A stretch of 64,000 nucleotides of DNA, taken from Pantoea sp. At-9b (GTDB taxonomy: Bacteria; Pseudomonadota; Gammaproteobacteria; Enterobacterales; Enterobacteriaceae). Below the pieces are notes generated by a model. It had not been told where the DNA came from. It ran no database searches and worked only from the letters and a program-made list of their open reading frames with translations. The stretch is taken from assembly GCF_000175935.2 (NCBI RefSeq), contig NC_014837.1, positions 3,596,001 through 3,660,000 of the forward strand. The letters run 5' to 3'. Positions 45,778 to 54,014 of the stretch are shown here, in pieces. The position numbers were made by a program, and so were the translations under genes. Position 1 is the first letter of the stretch. Each line of letters starts with the position of its first letter.

Positions 45778-46628
45778 AAGTGGTGATTCCCAAAAATGTC
45801 GCCAACGTCACGACACGTTTTGAAGTCACTGCCACTGGTCAGTTCGGGGAAGACAAAAAGATTCTGACCGTCTCAGCCATTGCCCCTCAGGTAGAAATTA
45901 CAGGGCCAATAAACATGGATTCCGCGGCCCCGGGACAAATGCAGGCGCAGGCCAACTTTGAGCAGGACAGATTTGATTGGTCGCTGTTACAAGGTAATCA
46001 GTTGGTCACTGGCGGTATTGATCAGCAGGGACAGATCAAATCAGGGTTAGCAGCAGGCAACTATACCGTGAAGGTAATAGCGACCAGCGCGGCAGGAGCG
46101 CGTACCGCAACACAGACACATTCTCTGACCGTAGCGGCACCGGAGCAGAATAACGACCAGGCATTTCTCGCAGCCATAAAACTGGAGATGAACTCCAGCG
46201 ATAAAGGAGAAAACATGACCTTTGATGGTGGCGTCTCCGCAAGCATCGCTGCAACCAGCATTCCAACTTATCGCTGGACGTTGCCCACAGGTGCCATCGG
46301 CGGCAACAACGGTTGGGCCAGTCAGAGTTTCTCGGTGACCAAAACCTCTCAGCCACAAAAACTGACAGTTAAAGTCACGGTTACCGCAGGAAACCATAGC
46401 CGTGACCTGGAACAGGAAATCACGGTTTCAGCCGCTACCTCCGGGGGTAATGCTTATCCTGACTGGGTTTATGGCACCTCTTATGCCAGAGGGGATGTTG
46501 TAAAACATAACGGTAAACTTTTTGAGTGTACCGTTGCCAGTTGGTGCAGCCAGACAGGTGAATGGTCACAACTGCATTATGAACCCGGTAAGGGAATAAG
46601 CTGGACTCAGGCGTGGAAATACCATTAA
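45747..46628 (+). pseudogene. C-terminal part of the M60/enhancin-like gene (out of frame)
   Basis: In the frame from 45747 the text YTKTTNSPTVEVVIPKNVAN continues the PKD/Ig-like region begun in the upstream frame, followed by a second such domain and a C-terminal chitin-binding (CBM5/12-like) module, YPDWVYGTSYARGDVVKHNG near the end. Read on its own it could start at 45780, but no ribosome site supports that. It would supply the substrate-binding tail of the peptidase if the frameshift were corrected by sequencing, slippage or mutation. Confidence 0.75.
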
Positions 46629-46655
46629 TCGCTACGGATAATCAGCAATAAATAA

Positions 46656-46690
46656 ACGAGCTGCCCCGAACATCGAGGCAGCTCGTTTTG
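46656..46690 (+). terminator. Terminator after the enhancin-like gene
   Basis: Perfect 10-bp stem (46656-46665 with 46677-46686) followed by TTTTG, 27 bp beyond the stop. Confidence 0.85.
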
Positions 46691-46732
46691 TATTGGGGGT
46701 GCCTGCAAGGGAAAATCATCTAACTGGCAACC

Positions 46733-46758
46733 AAAAAAAAGCAACCCCGGAGGGTTGC
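46733..46758 (-). terminator. Terminator after gbpA
   Basis: Stem GCAACCC/GGGTTGC (46741-46747 with 46752-46758) followed on the minus strand by eight T (46733-46740), 18 bp beyond the gbpA stop. Confidence 0.88.
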
Positions 46759-46776
46759 TGTACTTGATAAATCAAC

Positions 46777-48324
46777 TTATTTGCACTGATTGCCTGCTGC
46801 GCCAATCGGCTGCCAGGTTATACCCCATTGCCCGATTGGACCGGGTTCTTCACCGGCACCTGCCCACCACTGGTTTTGCCAGACTTGGCCTTTATGCGAA
46901 ACCTTGGTGCACTTTGTTGGATAGTTGGTGGCTTTCCAGGCTGGAATGCCCTTGCCACCGCCCGCGTTGGCAGCGTTCACCGTGACGGTAATATCCTTCG
47001 AAGCTTTGCCGTAGTCATTGGTGACGGTCAGACGATAGGTAGCCGTACCCGTTGAACCACCTTTTACCCATGCACGAACGGTGTGTAAATCTTCACCTTC
47101 GAGCGGCGTTGCATAATAAGTGGGACCGCCTGCGGTTTTCTGCAACTGGAAAGTATTGTCACCTGCAATGATCTCCCAGCGATATTTCCCGGCATACAGC
47201 GTTTGCGAGGCGTCCATAGCGTAGCCCGCATTTTCGCCCTGCTGATCAACGGTGATATGTTGCGATTTCAGTTGAATCACTGGCGGCAACTTCTCTGTTT
47301 CACCGCCACCGTTGCCGGGTTCTTCAACATTATTATTCTCTATTACGATGGCAGTACCATATTTTTTGCCATTTTTACTAAAAACATCATAGTGGGTTTT
47401 ACCGGTTGGCAGCGTAATATCGTTATTTACCAGCGCACCGACGCGCACCAGATTGGTGTCACCATTGACCGTATTTGCCAGTTGATACAGCCACTGAGCT
47501 TTAGCCATATTGGTTGCCGCGGTGATCGTTTTCTCATAAGCAATAATACCGTTGCGCGCAGAGTCAAATAAACGGAAAGTCGCTGTTGCACCCGTTTTCA
47601 GATCCTCGTTGGCATTAACACCGTCAGGATTGACCGTTTCCCAGCCAGAACCGGGATTGGTATTTTGATCGTTGTTAATCACCACATCAGCACAGTTGGT
47701 AAAGACTTCCCCCGTGCCGTGCTGCGCAGAGACCGGCCATGTCGCCCATATCAGATGACGTCCGGACTGGTTAGAGGGCAATTTGCAATGGCTAAATTTA
47801 CGAGTCCCGGAACGACCACCATTATCTGGCGGTAATTCACCATCTTCACGACACAGCAATTCAAAATCATTTACTGACAGGGTTTTGCCAGGATCGTAAT
47901 TTTGCTTGGTAATATAAAAAGCGACATGGTCTGTACCATGATAAGCAGTAAAATTATATTCCAGGTCGACTTCACCATTATGGGCCGTCATCGCCGTCAC
48001 CGGCCAATCACCGTTTTTCACCAGAACGTTAATACCACGATTAGCCGCGCCATAATTGGTACTACAAATCTGCCCCTGCGGGGTGGCGTTAAGGTAATCA
48101 CGCCCTCCTTTCCCGGTATGTCCTCCTGCTTCATAAATACCTGGATTCCCCTCGCTTTGATAGGCTTTACAACCTTCAGTCGCCGTTCCCTGATCCCGGC
48201 ACATCAGATGGCGTGATTTGGGGGCTGAAATATGTCCATGTGCCTGTGCTAATGAGGGTGCCAGTAACACAGCGGGGAAAAGCAGTGACAACGATGTCGC
48301 CAATAGTGTTCTACGTAATTCCAT
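46777..48324 (-). CDS. gbpA: GbpA-like AA10 lytic polysaccharide monooxygenase
   Basis: A 515-residue secreted chitin-active protein. The signal peptide ends AQA, so mature residue 1 is His29, the first half of the copper histidine brace; the second His lies in NFTAYHGTDH. The AA10 domain spans about residues 29-205, then come GbpA-like middle domains and a C-terminal chitin-binding module (AWKATNYPTKCTKVSHKGQV). In Vibrio, GbpA binds GlcNAc polymers and mucin and helps colonise. It is convergent with the enhancin-like gene, which has a similar binding module; both point to attack on chitin/mucin layers. Confidence 0.92.
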   Translation of the reverse strand: MELRRTLLATSLSLLFPAVLLAPSLAQAHGHISAPKSRHLMCRDQGTATEGCKAYQSEGNPGIYEAGGHTGKGGRDYLNATPQGQICSTNYGAANRGINVLVKNGDWPVTAMTAHNGEVDLEYNFTAYHGTDHVAFYITKQNYDPGKTLSVNDFELLCREDGELPPDNGGRSGTRKFSHCKLPSNQSGRHLIWATWPVSAQHGTGEVFTNCADVVINNDQNTNPGSGWETVNPDGVNANEDLKTGATATFRLFDSARNGIIAYEKTITAATNMAKAQWLYQLANTVNGDTNLVRVGALVNNDITLPTGKTHYDVFSKNGKKYGTAIVIENNNVEEPGNGGGETEKLPPVIQLKSQHITVDQQGENAGYAMDASQTLYAGKYRWEIIAGDNTFQLQKTAGGPTYYATPLEGEDLHTVRAWVKGGSTGTATYRLTVTNDYGKASKDITVTVNAANAGGGKGIPAWKATNYPTKCTKVSHKGQVWQNQWWAGAGEEPGPIGQWGITWQPIGAAGNQCK

Positions 48325-48722
48325 TTGTTAATCCAGAAGTTAAGGTGGGTTAAATCAAAGGGAATTATTTTATGAAGATACAAATCAAACCGATTTAAGG
48401 AAGGTTTATGTTGAGATGCGATTTTGATAAATCTTACTAAGAAATGGCTGTTCTGCTGGTATTGCCCTGCCGTTCAGCTTTCCAGGTATTTAGCGCTGCG
48501 GACAGAAGAAATGCTACTACCGGTAAACTGTACGTGTATTCACGCGATACTGCCAGGTGCTGACTGCCAGTAGGCTGGTCTGCAGGCGGCTCATCCGATG
48601 TGCACGCGGGGATGACAGTATTACGTCAGCATCGAGTAGGAACCTTTTAAAATCAACTCGTTGGGTTGCTGCTTGTATCACCGTGTTGGTGTTAAGAAAC
48701 GGTCATTCCTGTCATTGCCTGT
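48325..48722. other. Intergenic boundary into AT-rich DNA
   Basis: No supported gene. Base composition changes here from about 50-55% GC to clearly AT-rich at about 48.72 kb, where the accessory region begins. A 67-codon frame at 48557-48760 has no ribosome site and no family look. Confidence 0.4.
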
Positions 48723-48768
48723 TTGACAATGCTGATGATCAGATTGTCGCTAAAAAGTGATCTTTTAA

Positions 48769-48799
48769 TTGATATCTACATTCAGGTCAGGCGTATAAT
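48769..48799 (+). promoter_or_regulatory. Candidate promoter of the LuxR gene
   Basis: TTGATA at 48769-48774 and TATAAT at 48794-48799, 19 bp apart, about 40 nt before the chosen start. The spacing is longer than ideal. No lux-box palindrome was seen. Confidence 0.4.
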
Positions 48800-48839
48800 G
48801 TTACTGATGCATAACATACATATAAAAGAGATTTGGCGC

Positions 48840-49586
48840 ATGAACAATTATTTTTCAGATAGTGAAAAAAACAGCTATATAAAGGAAAATTTAGAGAGAC
48901 GGATTGAGAAGTTCGGTAAAATTAGCCATGCTTATGCGGTAATGGATAAAAAGAACACAGATAATATATTGGTTATTAATAATATATCAGATGAGTTCGC
49001 CAATGAGTATCTTGAGAATAAATATCAAAATATCGACCCTGTTGTTATCACTGCATTGAATCGCGTTACATCTTTTATCTGGGATGCCAACTTAAAAATA
49101 AATTCACATTGGCCCATGGATAAAGTGTTCATCTGGAAATCATATAGTTTTTTGTGTGGGCATACTTTTGTTCTACATGATTATCATAATAATATGGCCA
49201 CCTTATCCCTGTACTATGATAAATACTTAATGGCCGATGTTGGTGATATGATAGAAACACATAAGAATGATTTTCAGGGAATTTTACTTGATATTCATGA
49301 AATGCTGCTTCAGGTCTACAGAAAATCAGAAGAGGTGGCTGCTGCCAATACGCTTTTATCTACCCGAGAGGCCGAAATTCTCTACTGGAGCAGTACCGGG
49401 AAGACCTATGCTGAAGTGGCTGAGATGCTGCAACTTACCGTGAGTACAATTAAATTTCATATGGGAAAAACAGTCAAAAAACTTGGCGTTAAAAATGCTA
49501 AACATGCTATCAGTCTGGCAAGCGAACTCAATCTTATTCCCGACTCTGTACATAACTCTTCACAACAATTACCACATAAAAGGTGA
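48840..49586 (+). CDS. LuxR-type quorum-sensing regulator (solo)
   Basis: A 248-residue LuxR protein with an autoinducer-binding domain (about 20-165) and a C-terminal LuxR helix-turn-helix (LSTREAEILYWSSTGKTYAEV, residues 184-240). Of the AHL-pocket residues, the equivalents of TraR Tyr61, Asp70, Pro71 and Trp85 are present (YLENKYQNIDP, FIWD), but Trp57 is replaced by Phe. No luxI gene is nearby, so it is a solo that may listen to foreign or altered signals. I chose ATG 48840; a longer frame upstream is unsupported. AT-rich, hence probably acquired. Confidence 0.88.
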   Translation: MNNYFSDSEKNSYIKENLERRIEKFGKISHAYAVMDKKNTDNILVINNISDEFANEYLENKYQNIDPVVITALNRVTSFIWDANLKINSHWPMDKVFIWKSYSFLCGHTFVLHDYHNNMATLSLYYDKYLMADVGDMIETHKNDFQGILLDIHEMLLQVYRKSEEVAAANTLLSTREAEILYWSSTGKTYAEVAEMLQLTVSTIKFHMGKTVKKLGVKNAKHAISLASELNLIPDSVHNSSQQLPHKR

Positions 49587-49603
49587 TCGCTCAGGCGATC
49601 ACC
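49582..49603. terminator. Terminator between luxR and the GNAT gene
   Basis: Perfect 9-bp stem (49582-49590 with 49595-49603). The T-tract lies on the minus strand (TTTTATGTGG), so it ends the GNAT transcript best and may serve both. Confidence 0.65.
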
Positions 49604-49641
49604 TGACTCTCTATTAGAGATAAAAAATAACCCCAAAACGT

Positions 49642-50250
49642 TTATATCACCGATTTCTGAGGTTCACGCCAAATTTGATAAAACTCAGGAAAGCCTGCAA
49701 CATACTTGGCAGGGCCTAAATCGCGAAAACCAAATGGCCTGGCCACACCTCTGCCACCTGACCTTGTGCATTCTGAATAGCAAGGAAATTCCGCGCTATC
49801 AAGTATGACACTAAGTTCTGTGAATAAAGTTTTCATCGCTTTTGCTCCGTCATGACCGCGATGCGTTTTCTCTACAGCCGTGAGAAATAAATAATAGTGT
49901 GGCGGGGTTCGGGGATGATAACTATCAGCGCCATTCATCCATGCAGCAACGGTTGAATAGTCTGTCCCACATGCCTGACGAAGTCGGTGATCAATATCAA
50001 GAGATTCCCTGCTTACCGCCATAAATTCTGGGCGAAAATAAACCTGAACCCCCGCAAAGTTTTCAAGCAACAATATCCCACCATATTTGCCAGCAAGTTC
50101 AACGTAGATACGAAAAAAACGCGACAACCTGTCAATACGGCCTATCCGATTAGTGAAAACAAATCTATATATTGGATCGTCGAAGAACTCGGCCGCCAAA
50201 AGATCACATATATTATCCAGATCTGAATCCTTAGCTTGCATGCATTTCAT
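49642..50250 (-). CDS. GNAT-family N-acetyltransferase
   Basis: A 202-residue acetyltransferase-like protein. The GNAT core includes the start DSDLDNICDLLAAEFFDDP and a degenerate acetyl-CoA region in VEKTHRGHDGAKAMKTLF (R-x-x-G-H-G-x-A). It is not a LuxI synthase. I chose ATG 50250, with AAGG about 9 nt upstream; ATG 50256 is possible. It is convergent with the LuxR gene, AT-rich, and its substrate is unknown. Confidence 0.78.
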   Translation of the reverse strand: MKCMQAKDSDLDNICDLLAAEFFDDPIYRFVFTNRIGRIDRLSRFFRIYVELAGKYGGILLLENFAGVQVYFRPEFMAVSRESLDIDHRLRQACGTDYSTVAAWMNGADSYHPRTPPHYYLFLTAVEKTHRGHDGAKAMKTLFTELSVILDSAEFPCYSECTRSGGRGVARPFGFRDLGPAKYVAGFPEFYQIWREPQKSVI

Positions 50251-50280
50251 TGTCATGTCCTTATTCTTAATTCGGGCCAT

Positions 50281-50707
50281 TATGCAACTGCCTTTATTTT
50301 CCTTTCAGAGGCTTTGAAGTTCAATGTTTTACCCTGATTTTCCGCCTTCTTTTTTAATGATCAACCAGCATAATATTCATCAATTCTGATTATATTCTGA
50401 AAATGAGAATATTTAATGAAGCTAAACGTTGAATGCCTCACCGTCGTCACTGGACTTGCAAATGGCTGTGTTTTTTCATCGCATCCAGAAGAGTGTCAGC
50501 AATTATGTTGATTTAAAAAACTGCCAGGTATTTCTCCACTCCCGCTAGCAGAGGGTGTAATGCACCGGATCCAACATTGAACATACCGGGAGTTTTATTC
50601 TCATGAGGGCATTATCCTCCATGGGATAGTCCCCTTTTTTAGACGAAGTCACCAAACACAGATACCCCCGGCGTCGCCAGGAGTATAAGTTATTAGTAGG
50701 CTATTTA
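50281..50707. other. Intergenic AT-rich gap, possible decayed DNA
   Basis: No gene is supported. Two GC-richer patches (about 50540-50600 and 50600-50690) contain short hairpins and could be remains of an insertion sequence, but I could not match them to a known family. The gap separates the GNAT gene from the end of the queF operon. Confidence 0.35.
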
Positions 50708-51538
50708 TTATTGTCTGACCAAACGTGGCACATTGGGAAATTCTTCATAGTTACTTCGAAATGGATTGATATCTAATCCACCTCTACGGGTGTATCTGGC
50801 GAAGACACTTAATTTTGATGGTTTGCAGTATCGATTGATGTCACTAAAAATACGTTCGACACATTGCTCATGAAACTCATTATGCATTCTGAATGATATA
50901 ATATATCGGAGTAATTTCTCCTGGTTAATTTTCTTCCCTTCATAAGTTATTATCACACTCCCCCAGTCTGGCTGATTGGTGACTAAGCAGTTTGATTTTA
51001 ACAGATTGGAGGAGAGTGTCTCAGACACGTTTTCATTATCGATTGCATCGATCAAGTATTCAGGTTTGAATTCATAGTTATCAATAGTGATATTCTGATG
51101 GTCAATGCATTGCCCCGGCAACCTGGCAATAGCCTGTGGATAAAGATCAGGCTCAGGAAAAACCCTCACAGTAACTTCACCCTCTGCCGCCAACGACAGA
51201 TCGTTAACCAAAGTTGAAACAACGTCTTCAGTCGAACTAAATTTTGATTGATTAAAACTATTGAGATAAAGCTTGAACGACTTTGACTCGATAAGATTGC
51301 TACTTGTTGCAGGTATAATGAATTCTGCAATGGCAACGATCGGTTTACCCCTATCATTCAACCATGACAACTCGAAACCTGTCCATAAGTCAAAACCAGA
51401 AAATGGTAAGTTATCGGATTTAATATTTAACTCCCCCCGGTTTCTTGATCGTGGCAATGCTTCAAGTAATTCAGGAGAATATTCTTGTACATATACTGTT
51501 TTGCTACCCAGCAATGTGATTTCATCATTGAGATTCAT
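50708..51538 (-). CDS. queF: 7-cyano-7-deazaguanine (preQ0) reductase
   Basis: A 276-residue QueF of the long, E. coli-like type, reducing preQ0 to preQ1 with NADPH for queuosine. The catalytic Cys lies in [16 protein letters not shown] and the substrate motif is [30 protein letters not shown] closes the protein. Base composition is far more AT-rich than the chromosome core, so this is probably a second, acquired queF. It lies 17 bp after the precursor transporter gene, with AAAGGAA before its ATG. Confidence 0.95.
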   Translation of the reverse strand: MNLNDEITLLGSKTVYVQEYSPELLEALPRSRNRGELNIKSDNLPFSGFDLWTGFELSWLNDRGKPIVAIAEFIIPATSSNLIESKSFKLYLNSFNQSKFSSTEDVVSTLVNDLSLAAEGEVTVRVFPEPDLYPQAIARLPGQCIDHQNITIDNYEFKPEYLIDAIDNENVSETLSSNLLKSNCLVTNQPDWGSVIITYEGKKINQEKLLRYIISFRMHNEFHEQCVERIFSDINRYCKPSKLSVFARYTRRGGLDINPFRSNYEEFPNVPRLVRQ

Positions 51539-51555
51539 ACGAATTCCTTTCTATT

Positions 51556-52410
51556 TTATGTGTTAATGTAGCGCCTGAATAATTCGCGCGTAGCATAGAT
51601 GGGGGCAACACCAACAACGGCATAAACTAATTTTATAATGAATTGAGAAGCTATCATTGTTTTTATAACATCAATACTAAGCACATCGTAAAATGCCAGC
51701 ATACAAAATATAGCACTATCAATTGCCGATGCCATTACCGTACTGGTAATAACCCGAATAAAAAGATACTTTGAATCAGTAAACTCTTTTATCTTGCATA
51801 ATAAAAATGAATTTATGTTTTCAGAAATAAGATAAGAAACTGATGACGCAAATAGCACAGAAACAATACTATTTACGAAAGAAGTGTAAGATGCTGCCAG
51901 TCCCCACTCAGGCAATGCCGGTATTCGAGAGGTAAGCCATAAGCCGGAAACAAAAAAAATATTTGCGATAAAAGATATGAAAATTGTTCTTCTGGCCATT
52001 CTCAGGCCATAAAACTCATTTAGAATATCGACCAGTATGAATGATATTGGATAAAAGAATATCGCTGGAGGGATAACGAAGTTAAATACTGGAAGATGTA
52101 CGGGCTTCACACCACTTACAGTGCAAAGAATATAAACAACGGTTAATATGAGACTGATAATCAAATACGCATACCAGGACCGTTCATGCCTGTCAGCCAA
52201 TTCATAAGAAGTTATCGTATCGGTATCACTATACAAACGGCGATAGAGTGCTTTTAACTCATTTCTGTTAAAATCATCAGTTATTGTGCTACTTTCGAGT
52301 TCCGATAATCCAATAGTCATCGACTTCCCCGTTGCGATGACCATTACATTTGCCCTTATATTATCAGATCGTTCAAATCCAGTAAGTTTATACTTTTTGT
52401 TAGACTGCAT
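51556..52410 (-). CDS. Queuosine precursor transporter (VUT/YhhQ family) with N-terminal extension
   Basis: A 284-residue membrane protein whose C-terminal ~200 residues carry the YhhQ/VUT fold (about six helices; motif LVDILNEFYG near residue 130). E. coli YhhQ (221 aa) lacks the first ~75 residues found here, a soluble segment (TGFERSDNIRANVMVIATGK and onward) of unknown function. It would import preQ0 or preQ1, matching the downstream queF. It lies between the XRE regulator and queF in one operon. Confidence 0.88.
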   Translation of the reverse strand: MQSNKKYKLTGFERSDNIRANVMVIATGKSMTIGLSELESSTITDDFNRNELKALYRRLYSDTDTITSYELADRHERSWYAYLIISLILTVVYILCTVSGVKPVHLPVFNFVIPPAIFFYPISFILVDILNEFYGLRMARRTIFISFIANIFFVSGLWLTSRIPALPEWGLAASYTSFVNSIVSVLFASSVSYLISENINSFLLCKIKEFTDSKYLFIRVITSTVMASAIDSAIFCMLAFYDVLSIDVIKTMIASQFIIKLVYAVVGVAPIYATRELFRRYINT

Positions 52411-52441
52411 ATAATATTCATCCTTAAATATTACTGAGAAG

Positions 52442-53053
52442 TTAAAGTACTCTCTCTTCGACTATTGCTCCGAGCAACAATCCACCTGATGAACGAATAT
52501 CACTCAGAGAATCATTGCAATTTTTCAAAAAGATATCTCCTACTTGTGAGTAGAATATGGCAATTTGTTTTTTCTTTGGTGGGTGGTGTCTTCTAATAAT
52601 TAATACATCCCCAGAAAAAAACATATTTCCAATGTTCTTTTCCACGCGCATAGCAATCATGTTTGATACATCGCCGAAATACCAGGTAAGAGGATACTGA
52701 GTAACAAGATGCCCAACCCTTTTTTCCATATGGGATACAAATTCTGATTGCGGGACAACGGGTATTGCGGCTGGATTTTTATCACCATCTGGCGACAAGG
52801 TACTCTCAATAAACTCAATATGCTTTAGATCACAATTTTCTATGATCTCACAGGAAACACCAAAAAAATCAGCAATACGAGTTATCGTTGACTGCTGAAC
52901 ATTACTAACCTTACCTTCCAGAATTTTATATAACGTCGCTCGTGTCACACCAGTACGATTCGCGAAAGAAGCCTTAGTTTCACCACGGCTCTTAATAAGA
53001 TAATCTATGTTGTTAATTATATTATCTTTTCTTTGTAATCCAGATGTTTTCAC
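52442..53053 (-). CDS. XRE-family regulator with S24/LexA-like C-terminal domain
   Basis: A 203-residue phage-repressor-like regulator. The N-terminal helix-turn-helix (residues 12-70, TKASFANRTGVTRATLYKIL) is joined to a C-terminal part with the S24 fold (FFSGDVLIIRRH, GDIFLKN). The serine of the cleavage motif G-S-M is not visible (GNMFFSGD), so self-cleavage is doubtful. The start is a GTG at 53053 with AAGGA 9 nt upstream. As first gene of the operon it probably regulates its own expression together with the transporter and queF. Confidence 0.85.
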   Translation of the reverse strand: MKTSGLQRKDNIINNIDYLIKSRGETKASFANRTGVTRATLYKILEGKVSNVQQSTITRIADFFGVSCEIIENCDLKHIEFIESTLSPDGDKNPAAIPVVPQSEFVSHMEKRVGHLVTQYPLTWYFGDVSNMIAMRVEKNIGNMFFSGDVLIIRRHHPPKKKQIAIFYSQVGDIFLKNCNDSLSDIRSSGGLLLGAIVEERVL

Positions 53054-53623
53054 TAAAGAGCATCCTTGTCATGAACTGCACCCATAATCCATAAGTGAAG
53101 CTTAATTCCTGAATGATAGCTTTAAGCAAAAGGTAACATAAAAAAGTGCTTTTCACATGATTTTATGCACGTTTTGCAAAACTTTAAAAACAGATTAAAA
53201 TCATATTGTTATAAATGATATCAACAAAATAAATACACTTCAGTGGTCATTTTGCATCCTTTTATGTTGACTTGATGATTTTCTGTAGATAATTTCATTC
53301 GTATCAGAAACGATCAAATTTAAAAGATTTATTTGATTATTTCTCTGTTTTTCAGGGTTTTTTCTCTGATTTTTAATTACAGATTAATATGTACCCTGGC
53401 TAAATTAAATCAAACCAAAAATAGATAACAAAGAGTTGTCAATTATCTGTAGCTGACACCTTAGACTTCGATAACATATTGAAGTATCAGGTTTTGCGTA
53501 CCATTATGTCTATTACATTGAAATGGCTGTAGAAGTGGCAGGAATACGCCTGCATAACTACAGATATAAGAGTTCGAAGCCTGACGCAGGGATAATTCAC
53601 TGTGAACCTTGCCCGCGATCAAA
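53054..53623. other. AT-rich upstream region of the queuosine operon
   Basis: No gene is supported. It is very AT-rich (roughly 30% GC by eye) between 53.1 and 53.45 kb and should hold the promoter of the XRE-led operon. I looked for a preQ1 riboswitch here and saw no convincing C-rich/A-rich pattern. A 69-codon frame at 53461-53670 has no support. Confidence 0.4.
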
Positions 53624-53657
53624 AAAGGACGCATGCGTTTAAGCGCATGCGTCCTTT
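53624..53657 (-). terminator. Strong terminator reading leftward, next to the tRNA-Phe fragment
   Basis: Perfect 14-bp stem (53624-53637 with 53644-53657) followed on the minus strand by six T. No minus-strand gene ends here, so it most likely was the terminator of tRNA-Phe before the island inserted. Confidence 0.8.
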
Positions 53658-53784
53658 CTGAAGGAATCAACTTACAACGTCGTAATGGTAAAATTTTGCT
53701 TAACCACTATTTGATAAGTCGATTCCGTATTATCCGCCCGTTAAGACTTGAACCTCTTAACCAGCGTGGATTGATGCAGAATTT

Positions 53785-53811
53785 TGGTGCCCGAACCCGG
53801 AATCGAACCAG
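53785..53811 (-). repeat. Left att copy: 3' end of tRNA-Phe
   Basis: These 27 bases are identical to 57114-57140, the CCA, acceptor and T-arm part of the intact tRNA-Phe gene. The neighbouring 50 bp (53736-53784) also resemble 57069-57113 (shared CCGCCCGT and ACCAGCGTG). This is the expected mark of an element that integrated in the tRNA 3' end. Confidence 0.88.
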
Positions 53812-54014
53812 AGATTCGTTTCCTGAACAATAAAATCACCGAACAACAGCAAGTTACCTGCACGCTTCGATTCCGAATCTACCGCTGTTCTTTACTATAT
53901 GGCAACATCAGCTCTACTCAAGGCTTTGTAGCGAGTGAAGACAGAAATCTGAGCTGGAAAATGGTATTCTTTAAGGCAATCAACTCCCTTATGAATGTCG
54001 TACGGTGTCGCCAG

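Noticed and set aside
45780..46628. Second part of the enhancin-like gene as an independent gene
   Set aside because: It starts inside a domain, has no ribosome site and continues the upstream protein exactly one base out of frame.
48557..48760. A 67-codon frame before the LuxR gene
   Set aside because: No ribosome site, arginine/serine-rich shadow-like composition.
49642..50250. LuxI-type autoinducer synthase next to the LuxR gene
   Set aside because: The protein shows GNAT features and none of the conserved LuxI residues, so the LuxR is a solo.
53054..53623. preQ1 riboswitch upstream of the queuosine operon
   Set aside because: No compact hairpin with the expected C-rich loop and A-rich tail near a ribosome site was seen; control is more likely through the XRE regulator.
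53461..53670. A 69-codon minus-strand frame
   Set aside because: It runs through the terminator hairpin at 53624-53657 and has no family likeness.
53784..54014. Methyltransferase starting at the beginning of its open frame
   Set aside because: That stretch overlaps the tRNA-Phe fragment and lacks a ribosome site; the family N-terminus begins near 54015.
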